Assembly (NCBI RefSeq): GCF_963678635.1
Contig: NC_087070.1
Location: 38,638,600 to 38,702,599, forward strand
Length of the DNA stretch: 64,000 nucleotides
DNA from: Symsagittifera roscoffensis
Lineage: Eukaryota; Xenacoelomorpha; Acoela; Convolutidae
Reading direction: 5' to 3'
In this document: piece after piece, positions 54,906-62,965 of the stretch
Layout: each line of letters starts with the position of its first letter
How positions within the stretch are numbered: the first letter of the stretch is position 1
The notes under the pieces: generated by a model
The model's input: the letters and a program-made list of their open reading frames with translations, nothing else
Told to the model about the DNA's origin: nothing
The model's database searches: none
Program-made: the position numbers and the translations under genes

Positions 54906-57900
54906 TTAAAGAGGTGTTAGCTTTGGGTGTAAAGTTTTTATTTCATTCCATGTGGGGATGTTTATTATGTTTGATTCTGCTCCTGAATCAATTAAAAAAT
55001 CTATTTCAAGGTCTGGTGGTTGAAATTCTTTATTTCTTGGGCTTTCTAAGAGAAATGGTATTGTCCAAATTTTTTCTCTGGGTTGTTCTTTTTGTATATT
55101 TTGATAAATGTGGTTTGTATTCAAGCATTTTGTCTTGGTATTTTTATTGGTTTGATTTGTAGTGTTAATCTCATTTGTTTCTTGCGTCGTTGGTGTGGAA
55201 TTTATGGGTGTAGTGTAATAATTTTGAAGAAATTCTGATTGATTTTCATATATGTGTGATGAAAAGGGTTGTTCATATATGACAGATTCATAGTCATTTT
55301 CGACTTTTATCATATTGATAGAAAGAGTGTTTTCAGTATCACTTTCTGAATCTGATGATGTACAGTTTATTTGATTGAGTTGTAACGTATCAGTTACTGT
55401 GTCATCAATACCTGGAGGGTCTGATGTTGTTTCTGGATTAGATTGTACTTGATTGATTTGTCTTTGATGTTTAGGTGTACTACTTCTGTGGCGATTATTA
55501 GAATTATTATAGTTATTATTATTCCGGTGTGGTGATTGGGAATAATTTCTATAACGATTATTATAACTTGAGTGTCGATTTTGTGAATTATTTCGCGATC
55601 TGTTTTGGTAATTATTGTTTGGTCTGTTATAGTTCGATCTATTATATGAGTTATTCCTTGATTGATTGTTCGGGTAATTCTGGTTTCGGTTGTTTGAATA
55701 ACTTCTATTTCGATTATAGGAGTAGTTTCTATTCCTATTGTATGATGAATTTCGTGATTGGTTGTTTGGATAGTAGTTATTTCTTGATTGGGAATTAGAT
55801 CTAGAAACAAATCGTTGTGTATTTGAATTTGATCTGGAGTAGTTATTTCGACTATTTGGTCTATTGTAGTGATTTTGTGATGAATTATTCGTGTTTCTTC
55901 GTTCTGGTGATCTTCCTCTATAACTTGAGTTATATGGTGATTGATTTCTTGTATAATTTGTATTGTTCGGGAGTGGTTTTCCTGAACTGTTGTTGCTGTA
56001 GACTGTTTTGTTCGGTAGATTTTGATCTTTTTTCATGTATTGATAGAATGATTTATTTGGTTCTTTATATTTTTGAGGTTTATTTTGATTGTCTTGCTGT
56101 TTTTGTCTACATTCGGAAATACTATCTCCGTATCGTCGGCAATAATTACACCATTTTTTGAAAGATGGTTTGCCTTTAAAGTTTGGGTTCTTTTCGTAAA
56201 TATTGAGTATTTCAGTGATTTTTTCAACGAGGTCTGTCTCTGATTCCTGTATATTATTAATATTAGTGGGAGTCGTTTCAATTCTGTTAACGTATTGTAA
56301 TTTCAGATTTTCCGTTTCTTCTAGTTTCATCGTGATTTCTGCTTGTTCTAATTTGTCTACTAGTTTTCGAAAATCTAAATCGGGTTCTCGAATTGAAGAA
56401 GGATGGGATGCTCTCTTTTTTATTGCTATTTTCCTTAATTGTGGTGTTAAGGTCATCATTAAGATTTCTGTCATCTTTGTGTTTTTATAGTCATGTGTAT
56501 TTAATGAATATGCTTTTCGAACTAGTGTTTCGATTCGTACTGCTATTTGCTTGATGGTTTCGTTTGGTAATCTGCGAATTTCATTACATAAAACTCTTTG
56601 TTGTTGTTTGTTTCTTTCGGAGTCAAACATTTTTGAAAATTCCTGTGTAAACCTTTTCCAGTTTGATTTTATTTCTAGAGGTAGTACTGAAAACCATTTT
56701 TGGGCTGCGCCATCTAAGGTTGTTTGTATTAACGCTGTGCGTCGATGTATCCAATTTTGATGTAGTGGCGTATTAATTGGTTCAGGTCCAATATTTAAAA
56801 TCAGGTTTGCTGTTACTGCATTTAAATAATCTTCTACAGAGTATTCAGGGTCTGTTCCTGTGAAAACCATTAAAGGTTTGTTTGATGTTATTGATGATCC
56901 ACCCATAAGGTATGGATTCATTGTCATTTGTAATGATTCTGCTGCATTTGGCATTTGAGAAAAATTTGAAAGTTGGTTTCTTGTTATTTCATGTTGTTGG
57001 AGATAATATGGGAGTGGTATTTCATTTTGCATTTGTGATGCTTGATACGAGTGTGCAGTCATTGGATTTTGTTGTTGAATTGGTTGAAAAGATTGTGTAT
57101 TAATTAGATTTTGTTGTTGAATTGGTTGTTGATGTTGTGCATCTATTGGTTGTGGAGAAAAATTTCTATGATTTGTACGTGTTTTCTGTATTCCTTGTCT
57201 ACGATATTCTTGAGTATTTGGTGCAAATATATCTGGTTGTAAGAAATCATCATCTGAGGATAAATAATCCATTTGATAAGATGTCTGTTTTTTATTTCTA
57301 TTTTGTTGAAAAAATGGGTAATTTTCACTGTGATCCTGTGGAGGATTTGTTTGGAAATTTATTGAATTAGGTTGGGTCATTGGGTTATCCCAATTTCGAG
57401 ATCTTGTATATTGGTTAAAATTTCTTTGTGGTTGGTTATATGTTTTTGATGGATGTGTATAATTATAATTATGGTCTGCAAAGTTGTTTCTAGTGAATGT
57501 TTTGTGTGTTTTTGATGGTATTGTCATGGGTCTGTATGTTTGGTAATCCATATGTGAATATTTAGGGGCAACCGAAGGTTTAACGGTTGATTGTAAGGTT
57601 ACCTGTGTTTGTGAAGGATTTGTATTTCTTGGTGTTGTTAAATTTGGGCGTATTGGTGAAATACTTTGTTGTGTAGTTGTTGTGTGTACAATTTCTTCAT
57701 TTATGAAGTGTGATGGTGTCTGGATATCTTGTTGAGTAAGATTCCTAGTTCCATTGAGGTTTTCATTGTGTATAACTGTAGAGTTTAAACTATTATTTTG
57801 TGTATCGGGTAAAAATGTATTATAGTTTAATGGTGTTGCATCAATGGTTAATGGTATTACTTTTACATAATCTCTTATGTAAGATATCGTACTTATTGCT

Positions 57901-58673
57901 TGACTTGAGATTGATTGTGGGAAGCTTATAAATGCGGGATGAGACCATTCGGGGTCCCAAACATAATCTGATTGTTCTGTGATAGCGGTATCATCGTTCG
58001 AGTTTTGGGGTCTAAAATTTTTTCTTGCTTGTGCAATTAAATCAATATTGTGTGTGAAATAATCTATTATGAACCATGCCAAAATTTTTTGTAGATCGTG
58101 TTTTGTATGTTGTGAAACGTCGTCTTTCGTGAAATTTTCTTTAATGATGTTTAAATAACTAGAGAGTAGTGTGATTTCATGTCGTACTTTCAAATGTTTA
58201 GATGTTTCTGTCGGTGAGACATTTGTTATTGGGATTTCGTTTTCTAATATCGAAATATAACTATATATTATTGCGAAAACTTCATTGGTGAATATGGAGT
58301 TTGCTCTTTGTGAGTTATGATATTGGATGCTTTTTATATATTCTGAAAAAACTTTTGAAAATTCTAAATCAAGATCGTCTGTTTGAATTGTATATTTTCT
58401 ATTATTATGGTTTGGTGAGGTGAATTCTATGGAGTAGATTCCATACTGTTGTGTTATGTTGCATATATCTTTTAAGTAGTGGTCTATGATTTGTCTTTTG
58501 ATTTTTACATCTGGGAACTCTGTTTTACATGGACTAATTCCGGGTTCAAATAAATTTACGAGTAAATTTTGACAAAATATGTGTTGTCCTCTATCAGTAT
58601 CTGCGTCTACTATAAAAGGAAAGATTTCATCATCATCTGGAGTTTCTTCACCTGGGGTGTGCGTTGAGCTCAT
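54906..58673 (-). CDS. gag: gag-protease ORF of element C (1255 aa)
   Basis: The N-terminal 590 residues are acidic, then Asn/Gln/Pro/Thr-rich and probably disordered. Residues about 590-790 match the retrotransposon Gag capsid fold (PYLMGGSS, AAQKWFSVLP, NEIRRLPNETIKQIAVRIE). A zinc-knuckle-like Cys cluster (CNYCRRYGDSISEC) is at about 845-860. Residues about 880-1080 are an extreme Asn/Arg/Ser/Tyr-repeat tail. DFLIDSGAESNIIN near residue 1230 is the aspartic protease active site. Gag is usually 300-500 aa, so this one is about three times larger. It shares its reading frame with pol, which follows closely, so the stop-codon read-through known in some retroviruses is a possible way to make Gag-Pol. 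Confidence 0.85.
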   Translation of the reverse strand: MSSTHTPGEETPDDDEIFPFIVDADTDRGQHIFCQNLLVNLFEPGISPCKTEFPDVKIKRQIIDHYLKDICNITQQYGIYSIEFTSPNHNNRKYTIQTDDLDLEFSKVFSEYIKSIQYHNSQRANSIFTNEVFAIIYSYISILENEIPITNVSPTETSKHLKVRHEITLLSSYLNIIKENFTKDDVSQHTKHDLQKILAWFIIDYFTHNIDLIAQARKNFRPQNSNDDTAITEQSDYVWDPEWSHPAFISFPQSISSQAISTISYIRDYVKVIPLTIDATPLNYNTFLPDTQNNSLNSTVIHNENLNGTRNLTQQDIQTPSHFINEEIVHTTTTQQSISPIRPNLTTPRNTNPSQTQVTLQSTVKPSVAPKYSHMDYQTYRPMTIPSKTHKTFTRNNFADHNYNYTHPSKTYNQPQRNFNQYTRSRNWDNPMTQPNSINFQTNPPQDHSENYPFFQQNRNKKQTSYQMDYLSSDDDFLQPDIFAPNTQEYRRQGIQKTRTNHRNFSPQPIDAQHQQPIQQQNLINTQSFQPIQQQNPMTAHSYQASQMQNEIPLPYYLQQHEITRNQLSNFSQMPNAAESLQMTMNPYLMGGSSITSNKPLMVFTGTDPEYSVEDYLNAVTANLILNIGPEPINTPLHQNWIHRRTALIQTTLDGAAQKWFSVLPLEIKSNWKRFTQEFSKMFDSERNKQQQRVLCNEIRRLPNETIKQIAVRIETLVRKAYSLNTHDYKNTKMTEILMMTLTPQLRKIAIKKRASHPSSIREPDLDFRKLVDKLEQAEITMKLEETENLKLQYVNRIETTPTNINNIQESETDLVEKITEILNIYEKNPNFKGKPSFKKWCNYCRRYGDSISECRQKQQDNQNKPQKYKEPNKSFYQYMKKDQNLPNKTVYSNNSSGKPLPNNTNYTRNQSPYNSSYRGRSPERRNTNNSSQNHYNRPNSRNNYSRSNSNTQRFVSRSNSQSRNNYYPNNQSRNSSYNRNRNYSYNRNRSYSNNRNQNYPNNQSRNNSYNRSNYNRPNNNYQNRSRNNSQNRHSSYNNRYRNYSQSPHRNNNNYNNSNNRHRSSTPKHQRQINQVQSNPETTSDPPGIDDTVTDTLQLNQINCTSSDSESDTENTLSINMIKVENDYESVIYEQPFSSHIYENQSEFLQNYYTTPINSTPTTQETNEINTTNQTNKNTKTKCLNTNHIYQNIQKEQPREKIWTIPFLLESPRNKEFQPPDLEIDFLIDSGAESNIINIPTWNEIKTLHPKLTPL

Positions 58674-59115
58674 TTTTTCGTTCGATGACTGTTAATATGT
58701 AATTATCAATGTGTCTAATTGGTTGATTCCAATTGTATAAATGTACTGGTTTGTGTTTATACTGCTTTTTTATTCTTCTTTTTCCTCTTTTTGATGAATT
58801 TGAAGTTGTTTCTGAGTCAGAAAAATATAATTGATCGTGAAGTGGGTAATTTTTATCTATTGATTCTTTTAGTTTGTAAAGTTCGTCTAAACTGTTGGTT
58901 TCTGATTCTGAAAATGCGTTTCGATTTTTTGAAAATCTTTTTCGTGTTATTTGTCTTTGTTTCGTTATTATTTTTCTTTTTAGTGTTTGTCGTTTTGTTC
59001 GAATGTATCCAACTGTTTGTGTATGAGGTGTGATTACAAGGTCGTATTTTTTGTTATCTATTTCACAATTGTGTAAAACGATTGTTTGTTTATTTCCTAG
59101 GTTTTTAAATGACAT
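58648..59115 (-). CDS. 155-aa basic ORF at the 5' end of element C
   Basis: The ORF starts MSFKNLGNKQTIVLHNCEID. Its middle is strongly basic (Lys/Arg runs near residues 40-60), followed by an acidic Ser-rich stretch and a second Lys/Arg-rich run. It overlaps the start of the gag ORF by 26 bp. Position and charge would suit a nucleic-acid-binding accessory protein, but no family is recognised. Ty3/gypsy elements do not usually have an ORF before gag. Confidence 0.55.
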   Translation of the reverse strand: MSFKNLGNKQTIVLHNCEIDNKKYDLVITPHTQTVGYIRTKRQTLKRKIITKQRQITRKRFSKNRNAFSESETNSLDELYKLKESIDKNYPLHDQLYFSDSETTSNSSKRGKRRIKKQYKHKPVHLYNWNQPIRHIDNYILTVIERKNELNAHPR

Positions 59116-59220
59116 AAGGTTTAGGATGACGGATGCAAAAGGTTGTTAAATGATTTCTATTTTCCTAAACTGTTAGTTCTTACGATTTTTTGGTTAGCTT
59201 AACCTGGGTCTGTTTGTTCA

Positions 59221-59620
59221 GGGTTGGAGAGAAAAGTATATCGATTCCGAAGAATGATTTTTTACTTTCTCGTGGCTAGTATAAGTTAAGGTGTTAACTT
59301 ACTTAATCTTACTTAGGGGTAGTGATTGTGTTCAAGGGTTGGAGAATAGTAAATCGATCCACAAGGTTCAGGTATAATTAGAACGCGAGTAGTTCGTTAG
59401 ATACTATTTTAAACTTACTAAGTCTAAGATTTATCCTGGGTCTGTTAAGAGGGGGGGTCAAGTGAAGGATGAATAACCGAAGTTCTTCACTGTTTATCCT
59501 AATTTGAATGATTAGTTTTGTTTAAAAATTTCTATTAGTCTTGGGTCTTTAGAAAGGGTTGGGTAGTGAATCGACGTTTGAGGTCGTTAGACACTAATTA
59601 AGTGGGTGGGGGAGAACAAA
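59221..59620 (-). repeat. Four leader repeats, each able to form a stem-loop
   Basis: Units of about 110-120 bp start with a (C)YTGGGTCTGTT- or AAGGGTTGG-type phrase. Each contains an inverted repeat: GAGAAAAGTA (59229-59238) with TACTTTCTC (59263-59271); AATAGTA (59345-59351) with TACTATT (59402-59408); AGTGAAG (59461-59467) with CTTCACT (59485-59491); TAGTG (59564-59568) with CACTA (59592-59596). Stem sequences differ between units while pairing is kept. An ATCGAT/ATCGAC motif follows the first arm in three of them. Two copies of GATCCAAGGATAAGCCTTG, 61 bp apart, follow at 59634 and 59695. Confidence 0.65.
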
Positions 59621-60048
59621 GTTGTTCTGTTTGATCCAAGGATAAGCCTTGTTGATCAAATTTGAAATTTAATTAAGTAGAAAATGATTTAAGATCCAAG
59701 GATAAGCCTTGATGATCTGGTTTTAAAATTAAGTGAATTTAAGTTTTAATAAAATTTTAAATGTGTGTAAAGGAAAGATTTAGTGTTTTGATGATATTAG
59801 TGGGTTTATGATTGCTGTTATGTTTTAGATGATGGAGCTGGAACAACAGGATGATTTATGATTACTAACCATTTATTGTCATGCTACTAATTTTTATTTT
59901 TTATTTTTCAATAAATATTCTTCAAACATGTTTTGTATATTACTGCAGAGTTTTAGGAAAACGGTCTTAGATCTTTTTATCAATCGTTATTGTATATTAA
60001 TAATTTTGTTTAGCGCCTGAAATGATTTTGAAGATTAACTTCAAGGTT

Positions 60049-60282
60049 TTATGTTTGCAAATGAAAATCTAAATTCATTGCCAGTAGTATTCTAAATATA
60101 AAAGTTTGTTCTGGTTTTTGCCTAACTATCATATAGCTATATGGCAAGTTTCTACTTTGTCGTATGTCGTCTCTGGTTCGAGGTCTTCTTCCAATTCCGG
60201 GTAGTTCTGTTATGGTTCGGAATATTGGCTCTGATCTATTGAGTCGTAGAGACATTTCGATTAAATTATTGTCGTATAACAT
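60049..60282 (-). other. Small leader ORF of element C (77 aa), uncertain
   Basis: An Arg-rich ORF (MLYDNNLIEMSLRLNRSEP at its start) lies between the primer site and the leader repeats. It could be an upstream ORF or a short leader exon. No family is recognised and it may be chance. Confidence 0.3.
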
Positions 60283-60345
60283 TTTTTAAATGTTTTTGTC
60301 TAATTTCTAATCTATTTTGGTTAATTCTAAGCTATTAAGGTCTTG

Positions 60346-60369
60346 TTCGAGACTTATGGTCGCACCAGA
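60346..60369 (-). promoter_or_regulatory. Candidate tRNA primer-binding site of element C
   Basis: Two bases inside the 5' LTR the element strand reads TGGTGCGACC and on into ATAAGTCTCGAA. The complement ends in GGTCGCACCA and contains TTCGA at a T-loop-like distance. The CCA-matching TGG start and position fit a primer site. The tRNA cannot be named because the T-stem complement is imperfect. Confidence 0.5.
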
Positions 60370-60779
60370 TGAGTTAGGACCGATGTGGTTAACTCATAGA
60401 GTAATTTCGGATAGGGTACACCGTCTGCTCGTCACGCTATCTTATTTTCGGCCGGATAGATTCGTGCAACTTCTTAGTCTAATACCGATCCTAATCTTAC
60501 TCTTATACTATCTAGTCTCAGGTTGTTTAACTAGTCTCTGCTAGGCTCAATAGATCTAGGGTATACTGGTTTATTGCGGCTGCTGAAGTGCTCGGGAGAG
60601 TCCAACTAATTTCTAAGTTAAATTCAAATCTCTCTGGTGCTGAAATTACAAGTAACTTCAGCACTTACAAATAAGTGGGTTGTTAGTTAGATGGATCATG
60701 ATTGGTTAATATTAAATACTTTACATTGGTAAAACATTTAATTTATCCAATCATAAAATGTAGTTTAGATCAGGTTCCA
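60370..60779 (-). repeat. 5' LTR of element C
   Basis: This is the promoter-side LTR in element orientation. AATAAA is the complement of 60570-60575. Upstream of it on the element strand are CCAAT motifs and an AT-rich TATTTAATATTAA stretch that could serve as a TATA region. The LTR ends at the candidate primer site. Confidence 0.95.
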
Positions 60780-60783
60780 ATTG
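60780..60783. repeat. Target-site duplication ATTG, right
   Basis: Matches 41859-41862. It confirms the outer edges of element C. Confidence 0.8.
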
Positions 60784-61520
60784 GTTGAAACATTTTTTTG
60801 CGCATTCGGTCCTTCGCGCAGGAGGAACTCCTTCTATCATATAATTTGCCCTAAACGTTTCGTCTCAGGGTTGATTAAAAAAGGTGTCAAAACAGAGAAA
60901 TTGAAATTTGTTTTTGGTCAAGCTTTTGTTGAAAATTTAACTAATGTTTAAATTCAGTTAAAATGGAAGTCTCAAAATAGATTCTAAGTTGTAATAAAGT
61001 GAGATAAAAAATTTCGTGACGCATTCTCAAATATCAAACGTAAATTCAGGTTGGGATTCAGAAGAATTTACGAGTCAGAAAGAGATACGAGTCACTATAA
61101 GAACAAACTCAAAAATAGGGTTCATTCATTATTTAATCATTTCTGTGCATTACACAAAACACAAATTGAGAACTTATTGAATGGTCAAAACAGTCGTCTA
61201 AATTCAATTCTGCATCGCATACGGATCTATAAGTTTGTGATAACAATTTTTTGGTGAAAACTTTTGGGTAGACAGAAATTCAACTGTGTTCGTTGTTGTT
61301 TGCTCATGAAGACATCACTCGATAGGCAGCTAATTGGAGTGTTTTCAAGACCGACGTAGCAACTGTAAAAAACTTTTAGTTATGAGCTCTGTGAATAAAA
61401 GTCGAGTCTAATCCCTACTTGAAAACGAATGAAATTATTTTTTTGTTTATTACAGATTTGCTGACCGAAATTGATATAACCAACAATATATGACATTTTC
61501 TAATTTTCAATGATTAATAG
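60784..61520. other. Rest of STPG2 intron 1
   Basis: Host intron sequence right of element C. AT-rich, with no gene, RNA or clear repeat recognised. It ends at the acceptor of exon 2. Confidence 0.6.
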
Positions 61521-61650
61521 ATGGGTATGCGCCGTTTGGATCTCTGGCGCCCCGCAACAACAGTTTTCTGCCGAGTGAGAACACAGTTTTGTTAGCACCA
61601 GGTCCTGGCTCATACAACCTCGACAAGACATCTCTGCTTCGGGGAACGAG
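61521..61650 (+). CDS. STPG2: STPG2 coding exon 2
   Basis: Acceptor TTAATAG ends at 61520 and donor GTACGT begins at 61651. The exon encodes residues 39-82 in part, including GYAPFGSLAPRNNS and a second PG-rich motif, APGPGSYNL, at residues 64-72. Phase is one base in, two bases out. It matches the position of the APFLSL and PGPGHYNV segments of vertebrate STPG2. Confidence 0.85.
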
Positions 61651-62829
61651 GTACGTTTTAAGGACCATTAATCCGGGGCTAAAACACGTTCAAATCTAGC
61701 GCGGTTTTTGAGCGGTTTTTTTAGATAAACCGTTCAAAAACCGCTCAAACCGCTCATTTTGAAGCAATATTTTGAGCGCAATCGTCTAAAAAAACCGCTC
61801 AAACCGCTCAAATCTTGCTTCAAATTAGGTGAAAAATCTCGACTCGGGAACAATATCAAGGAATACTATTGCTAACTCAAAAAATTTATTATAGCCCCCC
61901 CCTCTCCTTTAATACAATTTTTTAATGCGGTATGGCTATAAATTTTTATTGTTAGGCTGGAGGCTACAATGAGAAAGTGGCAACTTAATTATTTTTCACA
62001 AAAGAGAATCCTTTATGACAAAAAAAGTCGAAAAACAGACTGTTATATTATTCAATCAAAACTCAGTAATGAAAAAGTCTATATATTTTTTGCGTTTTTG
62101 TCCATAGAAAAGTCTTCATAATCAGAAAATTCACGAATTCATCGAACAAAAATATCTGAAAAAAAGCATAAAGACTATTCAGGCAGACTTCTGGAGCTAA
62201 TAATTCTAATTGATCGGAAGTTTCGAACTATTTGTCAAAATAGAACATTTGTTCACGTAAGAACATCCCTCCACCCAGACACCGGGTAAATGTAATTGAA
62301 ATAATATATTTTATAGTTCTAAAAGACAGTTTTGATAGAAAAGAGCCAAATGAATAAAAAAAATACATGTATTCGTGACTCTGATTTCTTGTCTAAACTT
62401 ACCGGCTGAACATCGTGAAAGTTTGTACTGTTAGATGTAACTTTTCCACCCAAGCCCAGGTACAACAAATACAATTAAAGTCACGTGACACGTCACAGTG
62501 AAGCCCTTTCAGTCTTAATTCGAGTTGCGATGAATATTTTAATTGTTTAATTGGTGCCAAGAAAAAATGTCAGACTTTTTTTGCATTGTTGAACAAAACT
62601 TTAACGCCAAATTACGACAAAAACTCACTGATAAAATAGTCATACTCAAAAAAAAGAGAAAAACTAGTTGAAGGGTAAGTTAGGATTAATCTTTCACTCA
62701 AAAAACTGAAAAAAAAACTGAAAAAGGGAGATAAAAATAACCTTTACTTCAAAAATGTAAGGGGGTGTTTCTAATCATAATATTGAGGATGAGTTCGTTA
62801 TCGAGTTTTTTAGCAAACTGTTTGCTTAG
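61651..62829. other. STPG2 intron 2, with a foldback repeat
   Basis: AT-rich intron. At 61699-61812 the phrase GCGGTTTTTGAGCGGTTTTT and its near reverse complement (AAAAACCGCTCAAACCGCTC forms) occur several times in both directions, so the stretch can fold back on itself. The rest holds nothing recognised. Confidence 0.6.
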
Positions 62830-62965
62830 CACCCTCAACAGCCAGACGAAGCGTTTCGGAAACTTCAACAAGGAAGTGCCCGGACCCTCCGAGTACAACA
62901 CGAGCTCGTTCAACAGTATCGGAAACCAGTCGGCTCCTGTAGCCAGATCACACACTGTGCCAGAG
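62830..62965 (+). CDS. STPG2: STPG2 coding exon 3
   Basis: Acceptor TTTGCTTAG ends at 62829. The donor is GTTAAA at 62966, which is non-ideal. The exon completes Ser82 and encodes TLNSQTKRFGNF, then VPGPSEYNTSSF, a third PG-rich motif at residues 98-109. It ends in phase 0 at Glu127. The remaining exons lie outside the window. Confidence 0.8.

Larger units (their letters stand above)
41863..60779 (-). mobile_element. Giant LTR retroelement C (Ty3/gypsy, env-like, 18.9 kb), young, in STPG2 intron 1
   Basis: Two 410-bp direct repeats starting TG and ending CA bound the element, with target duplication ATTG outside them. Internal genes all read on the minus strand: a small basic ORF, gag-protease, pol, two short hydrophobic ORFs, a Pro/Ser-rich ORF, an env-like secreted ORF, a membrane ORF and a 601-aa orphan. 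Pol motifs place it in Ty3/gypsy (Metaviridae), and env-like genes make it errantivirus-like, but typical members are 6-9 kb. It looks almost whole, with about one break at most that I can suspect. LTR identity (one difference in 410) means a very recent insertion. It is antisense to STPG2. Confidence 0.9.

Noticed and set aside
59221-59620. A gypsy-type insulator in the leader repeats of element C
   Set aside because: Position is similar to the Drosophila gypsy insulator, but I see no repeated Su(Hw)-like binding core, and the paired stems point to RNA structure instead.
61051-61257. 68-aa ORF in STPG2 intron 1 as an extra exon
   Set aside because: No PG-rich motif, no good splice sites, and exons 1 and 2 already join in phase without it.
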